From: Metridium senile
Lineage: Eukaryota > Cnidaria > Anthozoa > Actiniaria > Metridiidae
DNA length: 64,000 nucleotides
Assembly (NCBI GenBank): GCA_949775045.1
Contig: OX459097.1
Coordinates: forward strand, 22,193,705-22,257,704
Reading direction: 5' to 3'
In this document: positions 33,101 through 60,000 of the stretch, piece after piece
Position numbering within the stretch: the first letter of the stretch is position 1
How the letters are laid out: every line of letters starts with the position of its first letter
Position numbers and translations under genes: made by a program
Notes under the pieces: model-generated
Database searches by the model: none
What the model was told of the DNA's origin: nothing
The model's input: only the letters and a program-made list of their open reading frames with translations

Positions 33101-36100
33101 AGGTTTGTAACATACGAAACATGTCCAAGGTTAACTCACTGAACTTGACCTGTAACAAACAATGGTGGTGATGATGATGATGGTGGTGGTGATGATTGTT
33201 ATGGTCGGATGATGGTAATAATAATGGTGATAATTGTGATGATGGTAATTTTGATGGTAATGATGATGGTAATGATGATGGCAATGATGATGGTAATGAT
33301 GATGGCAATGATGATGGTGATGATGATGACAATGATGGTGACAATGATGATGATGATGATAATGGTAATGATGATGGTAATGATGGTATTGATGATGATG
33401 GCAATGATGATGGTGATGATGATTTTAATGATGATGGTAGTGATGATGGTAATGATGATGGTAATGATGATGATGATAATGATAATGGTAATGATGATGG
33501 TAATGATGATGACGATGATGATGATGGTAATGATGATGGTAATGATGATGGCAATGATGATGGTAATGATGATGGCAATGATTATGGTGATGATGATGAT
33601 GATGGTAGTGATGATGGTAATGATGATGGTAATGATGATGATGATAATGATGATGGTAATGATGATGGTAATGATGATGACGATGATGATGATGGTAATG
33701 ATGATGGTAATGATGGTATTGATGATGATGGTAATGATGATGATGATAATGATGATGGTAATGATGATGGTAATGATGATGACGATGATGATGATGGTAA
33801 TGATGATGGTAATGATGGTATTGATGATGATGGTAATGATGATGGTGATATGATGGTGATGATGACAATGATAATGATGATGCATGTAATGATGGTATTG
33901 ATGATGATGATAATTACGATGATGCTGCTATGATGCTGGTGAGAAAGATGATGATGATGAAGATGATGATGATGATAACAGTGTTGTTGATGATAATGAT
34001 TGCAGTGATCGATGCTGCCTATATATGATAATGATAATAACGACGATAATGAAAATGAGATTTTGATGTTTCTGATGATGATGGTGATAATGACAATATT
34101 GTTGATGATACTGATGATAATATTACCTGTTTCTCACAGTTGCCTATGATGACGATCTCCTGCAGTGTTAGTTTGCTTCCACTTGATATGCTAGTGATTC
34201 CTTTTATCGTTGATATCTCCTACAATCGCCAACAACAAAAAGAAAACATTGTAATAGTTCTTGGCAACAGAAATAACCTCTAGATCTAATACACCAAATC
34301 GGATAACGCGTTGCTACAGGTACGTTTCCAACCAATTCAAAACCTCTGGGAATAAAAACATTGTTCCAAACATTTTCCACGTGACATTGAAATACATAAG
34401 ACAAAGAATCTTATTCCTGAAAGATTTGAATTGGTTTGAAACGTACATAGCAATGGAAACCAAATCAGTTACCAGCAGAAAAACCCTCGTGGCAAAGGAG
34501 AGAAAAACACATCAAACGAACTAATACAACTAACAAATCATTTGAAGAACCTGTAAACAAGAGTCACAATACCGACATCCTTTGCAGCCTTAAGGCCCGG
34601 GCAAACGGCTTCACCATTTGCTTGAACATCCGTTCGATTTTGTTGAATGGCAATGTTGAAGCCGTTTGTCACCCCTTTCAACATTGTTGAAACGTGTTGA
34701 ATCGATGTTGAATTCAGGATGTTGAAAGAGTACGTTTTTAAAAAGGCCTTCAACTTAACATTGCCATTCCACAAAATCGAACGGATGTACGTTGAAGCAA
34801 ATGTTGAAACCGTTTGCCCGGGCCTTTATACTTACATTTTCCTTGAGTCGATGTGATAGTATGATAGGGACGACATCAGGTGTCATCACCGATACGATGT
34901 TATCAGCCTAAACCAACAGAAACATTTACACCGTTAGGGACTGGTTCACAATTTTTCACAATGTTTAGTCTTATATTCACAGTGTTATAAGGACGTACCA
35001 ATACAGCGGCCAAACGACTATGTGCATGCGCGAGAAAACAAGTAAAATGATGCAGCACATAAATCTGATATTCGTACGGACTCGATAAAAAACGATGGAG
35101 TGTACAACTTTCATCGCTTTCTTCTCAAAATATAAACAAAAATACAAAAGTGTAAATAAATGGTAGCTTCACAATATAACAAAGCTGATCATGCATACGA
35201 AAATGCAAGCTTATATATTCAGGGAATTTCTTATAAATCGACTTCAAACACTGTAGTCCGAAATTTCTTATGTCAGTACAATGGCAAATTTACCGCCTTG
35301 AACGTTAACATTTTGCCACGCATGCGTAGTCGTTTGACCGCTGTGTTGGATCATGTTTTTATTGTTATCAATGATGTCCTTACCTGTACAAATGACGTCA
35401 CTTCCGTTATGACCAGTCTCCACTCGTCATCGTCTTCAGCATCGTATACATTGACATATTCTTCGACATAATGGGTTAATTCCTTCAAAATAGAACATGT
35501 ACACTGAATCAAAATATGGTGACCAATTTGAATAACTATTGTTCTAGACTGACAAGGCTCTCATACATGTACACTGAATCAAAATATGGTGACCAATTTG
35601 AATAACTATTGTTCTAGACTGACTAGCCTCTCATACATGTACACTGAATCAAAATATGGTGACCAATTTGAATAACTATTGTTCTAGACTGACTAGCCTC
35701 TCATACATGTACACTGAACCAAAATATGATGACCAGTTTGAAGAACTATTGTTCTTGACTGATCTGACTAGCCTCTCATACATGTACACTGAATCAAAAT
35801 ATGGTGACCAATTTGAATAACTATTGTTCTAGACTGACTAGCCTCTCATACATGTACACTGAATCAAAATATGATGACCAGTTTGAAGAACTATTGTTCT
35901 TGACTGATCTGACTAGCCTCTCATACATGTACACTGAATTGAAATATGGTGACCGGTTTGTGAATTGAATCTTCTATTTGTCTTTTTATCAAACCTTTTC
36001 TTCCTAGAATACACAGAAATCATGCAATAGACACCAATTTCAATAATCGTTGTCGCAATCAAAGCTGCAGTCTACACTGTGAGCTTGCAAAGGATGTCGG

Positions 36101-39100
36101 TTTTTCTTCTCGTGTTATCGATCTATTCATAGCATATTTTGGTTGTACGTGTTTGTGTTATATGACCATAACAAGTTGTTGCAGTGGTAGATGATAAAAC
36201 AAATATTTCTTTAATCAATCAGAAAATAATTTATGCATATTACCGACATCCTTTGCAGGCTTCAGAGTGTGGACTGTAGTTTCGGCTGCGACAACAATTT
36301 TTGAAATAGCCGGTGTATATTGGAGAATTTAAAATCTATTTAACCCATTTTATTGGCTGAAACTCTGCTAATTATAATTAAGTTAATTAATTAACAAGTT
36401 TATCGCTGATCTGTAACGGACATTTTCAGGTACGTGTTGCCTTGGGAACACCGAGTTGATTGACGCCCACCAAAATCAAGTTTAGACAGCAATGTTTTAC
36501 GGTGAACAGCTAGGCATGTGTGACTGAGAACGGCTGTAAACACTAACAACTTACAGCAATAACATCTTTGACTAGTTCCATCTTGTTGAGAAGAAGACAC
36601 ACCACTGTGTATCGTGCATAATATCGTAGCTTCTTCACCATCAAATCGGGCCTAAAAAAAAAAAACTGCATTATACGGGTAAAACAGTCAAGAGGAAACT
36701 GCAAAACCGCACAAAAAATAGACAAAAACCGCAAAACCGCACAAAAAAATAGACAAACCGCAAACCGCACAAAAATTAGACAAAAACAGCAAAACCGCAC
36801 AAAAAATAGACAAAACCGCAAAAAAAAAAAAAATTGCTAAAAAAGCGCAAAAGCAAAAAATACTTGAAATAAAACTTGACCAAAACAAAACAACTGGAAG
36901 TGAAATGATCTGGATAATAATTTTTCACCGTAGAAAAACGTTTCTCTCCGTTCTGTCAGGGTAATTTCTCGCGCACACTTTCGGCTAGTATAAGCCAATC
37001 AGAAGCATTTTTGCTGCATCGCCAACAGTTCCAAGATGGCGTCGTTCGAGAGAGTTGTTTCGTGTTATTAAACCCTCTATAAATACGTTCTGAACATAAC
37101 TTCACATTAAAAAATTATATGTAACTTGGAAAACAAAAGCTCTTTGCTGCTCTATCAGCAATAAAAAAAAAAAGAACGCAAATGCCTAAAAGTAACCGGA
37201 AATGTTGCTGTCTCGAGGCGCCATTTTGGAACTGTTCGTTTTGACAAACAATTAATCCTTTGCGCGCTTCGAAGCGAGATCACATGGCTTCGAATTCCCC
37301 TATATATCCTTATAGTTTCTGCCCCCCCCCCCCTTCATTTCCTTAGAAAAACATCTGTGCATGAGAAAGGTCGGTAAAGTTGAACTTACTTCTCTTCTTT
37401 GCTGGCTTGACTGTAATATGCTCGATCGCGTATAGCAGAATAGAAGGAGAAAGATTCACGTAGGTAATTCGCTTCACTCGTCCTCAAGCTGAGATGAATT
37501 CGAATCGAAAACAAAACATAAAGATATAACTGGTTAAACTAGTGTGGACTGCGTCAGTGTTTCTAAATTAAAGGCCCGTTTATACTAGCAATTTTGTCGC
37601 GCAACAATTAAGAGCTGCGATTTCAATGGCGATTATTGTATCGCAGATTTGTCAACGCTACTTTGAACATGCTCGAAATTTAGTGCAATTTGTTGCGACT
37701 TTCTGTCTCCTAAATTCGAGCGTATTTGAAATTGTTGCGACAAAGCTGCGATTAAATCGCCATTGAAATCACAGCTCTTGTCGCGCGACAAAAATTGCTA
37801 GTGTAAACGGGCCATAAGGAAACATTTGAAGTAAAAATGTACGATAACTAGCGGTTAAACTAGTGTGGACTGCGTCAGTGCTTCTAATGCAACAATTGAA
37901 GTAAAAATGTACGATAACTAGCGGTTAGACTATAGTGTGGACTGTGCCTGTGTTTCTGACCATGTTGCTTCCACAAAAACTTCATATTTTAAAATGTACA
38001 ACAACTTGTACAGCAATCCATAAACATATTGACAAAAAAAAACAAAAAAACAAACAAAGAACAACAACAACTTGGGGAAACAATACTTACTAGTAATGGT
38101 AATACAGTTGTCCAATTTTCGATGCTATTTCTCCTATCTGCCATCTCTTTAGGTTATATTTTACATCTAGAATATTCCTACAACAAACAAAGATATAAAA
38201 ACGCGAAAATTCAACGTTTTGCATTGTTTATGTTTATCTTGTGAAACAAACAACAACATACACCCTTTCCACGAAAGTTTGTCACCCGTAAAAAGCACAC
38301 AAGCTAGTTGCGCAAAGAATCATGGATCAATTCAGAAACTAAATGTGCATTCGGAAAGCCTTTCTTGTTGTTTGATAAGTCAAAATGGACATTTCTCAAT
38401 AAGATATTGACAAGTGTAGCAATGTGGCCATGAAATCCCTGAGTTCTAATAACGTATATATATAGGTTACCCATAATCCCCTGCGCTACTAGTCTGTAGG
38501 CTTTTCACTTCACGGGTCACAAAGTTTCTCGGAAAGGGTGCATACTATACATTGTGTATGATTTTGATCGTCACTGAATAGTGAACAATTAAAGTATAAT
38601 TGTAATTATAGAAGCCCGCGAAAAATATTTCGGGACTTCAACGGGATTTGAACTCATGATTTTAATTTGCAGAACCAGTGCAATGCTCTACCAACTGAGC
38701 TATGAAGCCACATATGTTGGTAGTGCTTTCTAAACGAGTTAGTTGTGGGATTAAATATTGCTGTATATCTATTTTTTGTTTCAAATTAATGAGGCCCACA
38801 ATGCTCTTTGGTCTTGGAATGCACTATTCAGTATTCAACGTTTTTGAAATAGCTGTCTACTACACATGTAACAGTTTTTGTGAAAAGACCTTACCGGTGT
38901 TGCTGCTGGAACTTCCATAACTAGAAACATAACACGAGTAGATTATTAATTATAAAGATGACAATGATCGTAATCTATAATATAATGATGATGATATCGA
39001 TGATGATAAGATGATGATGATGATGGTATTTGATAACAACAGTGATGATGTGATGGAGACGATTAGGAGGTTCCATCTTCCTTCACTCTAATCCCTAAAT

Positions 39101-39239
39101 AAAGTGGACGTAAAAGACCTGTTGTGCTATTCGAAAAACAGTCAGGTCTCAGATACTACAAGGCCCACTGACGTACGTTGTTGTGGTGTCCTGAATTCGT
39201 ATGCAGGAAAAAGCAATAAAACATAAAACATGATGATTG

Positions 39240-39291
<52 letters not shown>

Positions 39292-40814
39292 GATGGTGAT
39301 GATGATGGTGATTTGATAATGATGATGATGATGGCGATTTGATAATGATGCATGATGAAGATGATGATGATGACGATTACGAAGTTGATAATGAAGATGT
39401 TGATTGTGATGATGATGACATTGAAGATAATGACAATGACATTGGAGATGATGATGATAATAAAGATGAAGATGACATTGATGAAGATGATGAAGATGAC
39501 ATTGATGAAGATGATGGTGATTTGACGATGACAGTGATGTTGACGACAAGGCGAAGGTGATTTAATAATGACATTGATGATAACAATAATGATGACAGTG
39601 ATAATGATGATGATGGTAATGATGATGATGATAATGATGATGATGATGACCATGCCCATGATGATGATGATGATGATGGTGGTCATACCACTGTACATAC
39701 CCTTGTATACACATCAAACGTCTTCCCAAAATGAGTTTGCCAGTGTTTGCTTCCAAACTGGGGCAGCTCTCTGAAAAATAATAGTAACAATAGCTGTTAT
39801 TACAGTTATATGCAAATGATTTCAAACAATGGATTCAAATCGAGGCTTTCGGGCAAACCTATTGTTTTCGCCCGAAAGCCTCGACTTCAACCCATTGTTC
39901 AAAATCATTTGCATATAACTGTAATAACAGCTATTTGACACTAGATATTTAGACCCACTATCAACTACGTATACTATAGTACTGACCGTTTTGAACGTTC
40001 ATCTGGTAAAATAGTAATTAAATTTAACTGCTACTTCTGACGTTTAGGACGTAAATCCTTCGTCGGAGTAAAAATAGTAATTTATGCACCATATATATAT
40101 ATAAAAGAGAGTTTACTTTAGTTAATGACGTTTAGGACGTTAATCCTTCGTCGGAGTAAAAATGGTAACTTATACACCGTATAAAAGAGAGTGTTACTTA
40201 CTGACGTTTAGGACGTTAATCTTTCGTCGGAGTAAAAATGGTAACTTATACACCGTATAAAAGAGAGTGTTACTTACTGACGTTTAGGACATTAATCCTT
40301 CGTCATGCAAAAAGATGACCCAATTATGCGAGATTGTTGTTTCATTTTATTGATCATCTATTATTTTAAACGTAATTTTTACCTTGATTAAAGTTTCGCT
40401 TCTGAAATTGATTTTAGTTTGGTATTTCAGCGGCTGCACTTTTGCAACTTTATTGACGTTTTGTAGCTCTTGCATATCATGCAATAAAGTTAACAAATCT
40501 TATAATAACTTCATGTAACTATTTTTTGTTATTTAGAAACATCTTTTAAAGTTAAACACGAGCTCACACCAATCAAGAAATCGAACAAATCTTTGTTAAG
40601 CCTTCCATGACTTTCCGATAAGTTCGAAATTGGACAAGTGTTTACTGGCCTTTTAGGAGTGTTCACAAATGCAACAACAACATAAGAGCAACAGAAAATT
40701 GTACCTTAAAGAGTTGAAAAGCAGTCGGGATTTTTCGAGAAGACGGCAGAATTCGGCTACGGTTTTTCTTTCGTCAAGTTTGTTGCAATTTTCGTTGTTT
40801 ACCTCGTCCGCCAT
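27110..40814 (-). CDS. SCAI: SCAI, suppressor of cancer cell invasion
   Basis: Eighteen coding exons (5' to 3'): 40814-40705, 39770-39701, 38920-38895, 38177-38091, 37488-37390, 36651-36555, 35482-35384, 34907-34836, 34219-34127, 33149-33027, 32475-32374, 31463-31385, 30883-30787, 30414-30333, 30067-29995, 29405-29229, 28305-28205, 27259-27110. All junctions keep frame, giving 578 aa (human about 606). Diagnostic stretches are LWKFQQQHR..LKRWQIGEIASK, VKKLRYYARYTVVCLLLNKM, VKFSELTLDMFRMLQ, NPHKYLLYKPTLSQLY and FTRKPLVLIVD. In mammals SCAI is a nuclear cofactor that represses MRTF/SRF transcription and acts with 53BP1 at DNA breaks. That role is inferred here. Exon 3 is a 26-nt microexon and exon 7 uses a TTTTGAAG acceptor. 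Introns are filled with repeats. It shares its 5' region with the CDK5RAP2-like gene. Confidence 0.95.
27330..27600 (+). mobile_element. SINE-like repeat in SCAI's last intron
   Basis: Two related blocks (AAGGCAAGGACACCACAATG and GAAGGCAGGGACACCACAAC) precede GTGTGGGTTCTTTTACGTCC and a TTATCATTATTA tail. Similar ends are seen near 960-1020 and 39090-39210. Family assignment is by pattern only. Confidence 0.4.
27597..28190. repeat. ATC/CAC-rich tract in SCAI's last intron
   Basis: Imperfect ATC, ACC and CAT triplets and ATTATC blocks run for about 590 bp and end about 15 bp from SCAI exon 17's donor. Confidence 0.9.
28441..28675. mobile_element. MITE with AGGTAATACGAGCAACA-type ends
   Basis: GGTAATACGAGCAACAGATT then CGTCCAACTTGTCTCGCAAC is mirrored by GTTGCGAGACAAGTTGGACG then TTGCTCGTATTACC. 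Arms of about 75 bp enclose a spacer with a second inverted pair. Confidence 0.85.
28731..28913. mobile_element. MITE with GGGCCCGGGTAAACGG ends, copy 1
   Basis: AGGGCCCGGGTAAACGGTTT and AAAACCGTTTGCCCGGGCCC bracket TTCAACAT(T/C)-rich arms. A second copy is at 34591-34827. Confidence 0.85.
28914..29100. repeat. (TTTG/TTCG)n degenerate tract
   Basis: Imperfect GTTT/GTTC units with GTTAGTTAG interruptions. No gene. Confidence 0.7.
29468..29970. repeat. (GTGTA/GTGTG)n pentanucleotide tract, SCAI intron 15
   Basis: About 500 bp of pentamers in blocks: GTGTG, GTGTA with GTGCA variants, then GTGTG. The edge lies about 25 bp from the donor of SCAI exon 15, so the transcript runs straight from exon into CACAC/TACAC repeats. 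Confidence 0.95.
30445..30660. repeat. (TGAA/TGGA)n tract, SCAI intron 13
   Basis: About 215 bp of imperfect GAATGAATGAATG units starting about 30 bp upstream (in the SCAI sense) of exon 14. Confidence 0.9.
31190..31384. repeat. ATC-rich tract abutting SCAI exon 12
   Basis: CATCATC-type repeats reach within a few bases of the exon 12 donor at 31384, giving the intron's 5' end a GATGAT-rich sense sequence. Confidence 0.85.
31740..32258. repeat. 31-37-bp minisatellite, about 16 units, SCAI intron 11
   Basis: Units read AACCCCTGAAAGATACCAAA TCGTTCATGTC, alternating at first with a longer AACCTCTAAAAAGATACCGA variant. A two-unit alternation is visible in the first five copies. Confidence 0.93.
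32700..32822 (+). repeat. Direct repeat of about 60 bp
   Basis: AGACTGCAAAA.AGTCCCTACTTT then GAAAACTACGACG.AACGAGTTGAAG occurs twice (about 32698 and 32766). A third relative is at 56080-56125. Confidence 0.7.
33160..33990. repeat. (GAT)n-derived tract, SCAI intron 9
   Basis: About 830 bp of GATGATGGTAAT-type units with a repeated 60-90-bp pattern. It begins about 20 bp from the SCAI exon 10 acceptor. Long D/N/G, M/V and I/T frames here are repeat artefacts. Confidence 0.95.
34295..34480. mobile_element. Diverged relative of the 8667 MITE
   Basis: CACCAAATCGGATAACGCGT and a mirrored ..GGAAACCAAATCAG end enclose ACGTTTCCAACCAATTCAAA and its complement. Central TAAGACAAAGAATCTTATTC is shared with 8735. 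Confidence 0.6.
34591..34827. mobile_element. MITE with GGCCCGGGCAAACGG ends, copy 2
   Basis: AAGGCCCGGGCAAACGGCTT and AACCGTTTGCCCGGGCCTTT bracket TTGAACATCCGTTCGATTTT and its complement. It ends about 9 bp from the SCAI exon 8 donor at 34836. Confidence 0.88.
34999..35349. mobile_element. Foldback element beside SCAI exon 7
   Basis: ATACAGCGGCCAAACGACTA then GCATGCG is mirrored by CGCATGCGTAGTCGTTTGAC then CGCTGTGTT, about 34 bp from exon 7's donor. A similar end (ACACAGCGGTCAAACGGCGC) stands alone near 31698. Confidence 0.65.
35494..35955. repeat. 70-75-bp minisatellite, about 6.5 units, SCAI intron 6
   Basis: Units begin ACATGTACACTGAATCAAAA and contain AACTATTGTTCTAGACTGAC. A 75-bp variant adds CTGAT. 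The first unit starts 12 bp from the exon 7 acceptor. Confidence 0.92.
36041..36300. mobile_element. Foldback element, SCAI intron 6
   Basis: AATCGTTGTCGCAATCAAAG..GCAGTCTACACT and GCAAAGGATGTCGG are mirrored by CCGACATCCTTTGCAGGCTT and AGTGTGGACTGTAG..GCGACAACAATT. Confidence 0.65.
36690..36835. repeat. About 24-bp repeat (AAACCGCACAAAAAATAGAC)
   Basis: Five imperfect units with the block AAAACCGCACAAAAAATAGAC, followed by A-rich sequence, close to the exon 6 acceptor. Confidence 0.8.
37571..37816. mobile_element. MITE with GGCCCGTTTATACTAGCAATTT ends
   Basis: GGCCCGTTTATACTAGCAAT and ATTGCTAGTGTAAACGGGCC are inverted ends. GAGCTGCGATTTCAATGGCG and its complement form the arms. It is flanked by pieces of an ACTAGTGTGGACTGCGTCAG repeat (37530-37560, 37850-37960) that it appears to have split. 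Confidence 0.85.
38261..38540. mobile_element. MITE with CACCCTTTCC ends, copy 2
   Basis: 280 bp, matching 7855-8132 almost end to end, including GCACACAAGCTAGTTGCGCA and ATAATCCCCTGCGCTACTAG. It lies in SCAI intron 3. Confidence 0.88.
38634..38709 (-). tRNA. tRNA-derived sequence (GGT anticodon position), probably a SINE head
   Basis: On the minus strand GGCTTCA at 38709 pairs fully with TGAAGTC at 38634. The D arm (GCTCAGTTGGTAGAGC), a TTGCA/TGCAA anticodon stem with loop CTGGTTC, and a GTTCAAAT T-loop all fall at standard spacing. The T stem has one mismatch. The Pol III A and B boxes are intact. It lies in a SCAI intron and is followed by non-tRNA sequence (CGAAATATTTTTCGCGGGCT, then AATTGT-rich), so a SINE is more likely than a functional tRNA gene. 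Confidence 0.6.
38765..38860 (-). repeat. Dispersed repeat (ACCAAAG..CATTGTGGG), inverted copy
   Basis: TTTCAAATTAATGAGGCCCA and GGTCTTGGAATGCACTATTC match, in reverse complement, 56160-56280 and partly 20325-20400. Confidence 0.6.
39225..39690. repeat. (GAT)n-derived tract next to SCAI exon 2
   Basis: About 465 bp of GATGAT with GAAGATGAT and GACATTGAT blocks. It stops about 10 bp from the exon 2 donor. Confidence 0.95.
39787..39938. mobile_element. Near-perfect 150-bp palindrome
   Basis: ATAGCTGTTATTACAGTTAT then ATGCAAATGATTT is mirrored exactly by the right arm. A spacer of about 15 bp separates CGAGGCTTTCGGGC from GCCCGAAAGCCTCG. It lies 17 bp upstream of SCAI exon 2's acceptor. Confidence 0.85.
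40035..40310. repeat. 75-89-bp tandem repeat, four units
   Basis: GACGTTTAGGACGTTAATCC then TTCGTCGGAGTAAAAATGG begins each unit (40039, 40128, 40203, 40279). The GACG...CGTC ends of that block are themselves inverted. Confidence 0.85.
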
Positions 40815-40998
40815 TTTTTGACCGAAACAGGAACCCCGCAAGTTACTTTTAGCCGATCATGCGCAATAGTTGTTCTTGTCAAATGCATATTTATGATAGA
40901 AAATGGCGGAAAGTTTGACGGTATGTTTTGAAGCGAGACGCATCTTTCTGTCAATGGCGTGAGAGAAAACCATTAAAAGGTACAGAAAGAAAGCCAGT
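40815..40998. promoter_or_regulatory. Bidirectional 5' region, SCAI / CDK5RAP2-like
   Basis: Only 184 bp separate the two divergent start codons. It holds a TCATGCGCAATAG motif (NRF1 half-site-like, about 40857) and no TATA box. 5' UTRs of both genes must lie within or overlap here, unless upstream noncoding exons exist. Confidence 0.6.
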
Positions 40999-56980
<15,982 letters not shown>

Positions 56981-56995
56981 GTAAGACAGAAATAG

Positions 56996-57062
56996 TCTCC
57001 TTCACAGTTCCCTGCGCCATTTTGAAAGGTAGCCGGGCCTTTGCTTTGAAGCGAGACGAAAG
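56996..57062 (+). mobile_element. Left terminus of the CTTCACAG foldback at the satellite edge
   Basis: TCCTTCACAGTTCCCTGCGC, then CATTTTGAAAGGTAGCCGGG and CCTTTGCTTTGAAGCGAGAC, run directly into the first satellite unit at 57063. This is the same order as in the intact element at 41988. Confidence 0.88.
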
Positions 57063-60000
57063 GTTGAGCTTGCTATCATAGAGGCACGTGAATAATTATC
57101 CCGGCAAGGTGTTAAAAGGTTTCTATCAATGCAAGCTTAACGTTGAGCTTGCTATGATAGAGGCACGTGAATAATTATCCCGGCAAAGTGTAATAAGGTA
57201 TCTATCAATGCAAGCTTAACGTTGAGCTTGCTATGATAGAGGCACGTGAATAATTATCCCGGCAAAGTGTAATAAGGTATCTATCAATGCAAGCTTAACG
57301 TTGAGCTTGCTATGATAGAGGCACGTGAATAATTATCCCGGCAAAGTGTAATAAGGTATCTATCAATGCAAGCTTAACGTTGAGCTTGCTATGATAGAGG
57401 CACGTGAATAATTATCCCGGCAAAGTGTAATAAGGTATCTATCAATGCAAGCTCAACGTTGAGCTTGCTATGATAGAGGCACGTGAATAATTATCCCGGC
57501 AAAGTGTAATAAGGTATCTATCAATGCAAGCTTAACGTTGAGCTTGCTATGATAGAGGCACGTGAATAATTATCCCGGCAAAGTGTAATAAGGTATCTAT
57601 CAATGCAAGCTTAACGTTGAGCTTGCTATGATAGAGGCACGTGAATAATTATCCCGGCAAAGTGTAATAAGGTATCTATCAATGCAAGCTTAACGTTGAG
57701 CTTGCTATGATAGAGGCACGTGAATAATTATCCCGGCAAAGTGTAATAAGGTATCTATCAATGCAAGCTTAACGTTGAGCTTGCTATGATAGAGGCACGT
57801 GAATAATTATCCCGGCAAAGTGTAATAAGGTATCTATCAATGCAAGCTTAACGTTGAGCTTGCTATGATAGAGGCACGTGAATAATTATCCCGGCAAAGT
57901 GTAATAAGGTATCTATCAATGCAAGCTTAACGTTGAGCTTGCTATGATAGAGGCACGTGAATAATTATCCCGGCAAAGTGTAATAAGGTATCTATCAATG
58001 CAAGCTTAACGTTGAGCTTGCTATGATAGAGGCACGTGAATAATTATCCCGGCAAAGTGTAATAAGGTATCTATCAATGCAAGCTTAACGTTGAGCTTGC
58101 TATGATAGAGGCACGTGAATAATTATCCCGGCAAAGTGTAATAAGGTATCTATCAATGCAAGCTTAACGTTGAGCTTGCTATGATAGAGGCACGTGAATA
58201 ATTATCCCGGCAAAGTGTAATAAGGTATCTATCAATGCAAGCTTAACGTTGAGCTTGCTATGATAGAGGCACGTGAATAATTATCCCGGCAAAGTGTAAT
58301 AAGGTATCTATCAATGCAAGCTTAACGTTGAGCTTGCTATGATAGAGGCACGTGAATAATTATCCCGGCAAAGTGTAATAAGGTATCTATCAATGCAAGC
58401 TTAACGTTGAGCTTGCTATGATAGAGGCACGTGAATAATTATCCCGGCAAAGTGTAATAAGGTATCTATCAATGCAAGCTTAACGTTGAGCTTGCTATGA
58501 TAGAGGCACGTGAATAATTATCCCGGCAAAGTGTAATAAGGTATCTATCAATGCAAGCTTAACGTTGAGCTTGCTATGATAGAGGCACGTGAATAATTAT
58601 CCCGGCAAAGTGTAATAAGGTATCTATCAATGCAAGCTTAACGTTGAGCTTGCTATGATAGAGGCACGTGAATAATTATCCCGGCAAAGTGTAATAAGGT
58701 ATCTATCAATGCAAGCTTAACGTTGAGCTTGCTATGATAGAGGCACGTGAATAATTATCCCGGCAAAGTGTAATAAGGTATCTATCAATGCAAGCTTAAC
58801 GTTGAGCTTGCTATGATAGAGGCACGTGAATAATTATCCCGGCAAAGTGTAATAAGGTATCTATCAATGCAAGCTTAACGTTGAGCTTGCTATGATAGAG
58901 GCACGTGAATAATTATCCCGGCAAAGTGTAATAAGGTATCTATCAATGCAAGCTTAACGTTGAGCTTGCTATGATAGAGGCACGTGAATAATTATCCCGG
59001 CAAAGTGTAATAAGGTATCTATCAATGCAAGCTTAACGTTGAGCTTGCTATGATAGAGGCACGTGAATAATTATCCCGGCAAAGTGTAATAAGGTATCTA
59101 TCAATGCAAGCTTAACGTTGAGCTTGCTATGATAGAGGCACGTGAATAATTATCCCGGCAAAGTGTAATAAGGTATCTATCAATGCAAGCTTAACGTTGA
59201 GCTTGCTATGATAGAGGCACGTGAATAATTATCCCGGCAAAGTGTAATAAGGTATCTATCAATGCAAGCTTAACGTTGAGCTTGCTATGATAGAGGCACG
59301 TGAATAATTATCCCGGCAAAGTGTAATAAGGTATCTATCAATGCAAGCTTAACGTTGAGCTTGCTATGATAGAGGCACGTGAATAATTATCCCGGCAAAG
59401 TGTAATAAGGTATCTATCAATGCAAGCTTAACGTTGAGCTTGCTATGATAGAGGCACGTGAATAATTATCCCGGCAAAGTGTAATAAGGTATCTATCAAT
59501 GCAAGCTTAACGTTGAGCCTTGCTATGATAGAGGCACGTGAATAATTATCCCGGCAAAGTGTAATAAGGTATCTATCAATGCAAGCTTAACGTTGAGCTT
59601 GCTATGATAGAGCACGTGAATAATTATCCCGGCAAAGTGTAATAAGGTATCTATCAATGCAAGCTTAACGTTGAGCTTGCTATGATAGAGGCACGTGAAT
59701 AATTATCCCGGCAAAGTGTAATAAGGTATCTATCAATGCAAGCTTAACGTTGAGCTTGCTATGATAGAGGCACGTGAATAATTATCCCGGCAAAGTGTAA
59801 TAAGGTATCTATCAATGCAAGCTTAACGTTGAGCTTGCTATGATAGAGGCACGTGAATAATTATCCCGGCAAAGTGTAATAAGGTATCTATCAATGCAAG
59901 CTTAACGTTGAGCTTGCTATGATAGAGGCACGTGAATAATTATCCCGGCAAAGTGTAATAAGGTATCTATCAATGCAAGCTTAACGTTGAGCTTGCTATG

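Noticed and set aside
33196..33933. Acidic D/N/G-rich 245-residue frame and its antisense partners
   Set aside because: Pure GAT-type repeat in a SCAI intron. Every frame on both strands is open.
40815..40841. N-terminal extension of SCAI
   Set aside because: It would require a TTG start. The ATG at 40814 gives the expected short N-terminus.
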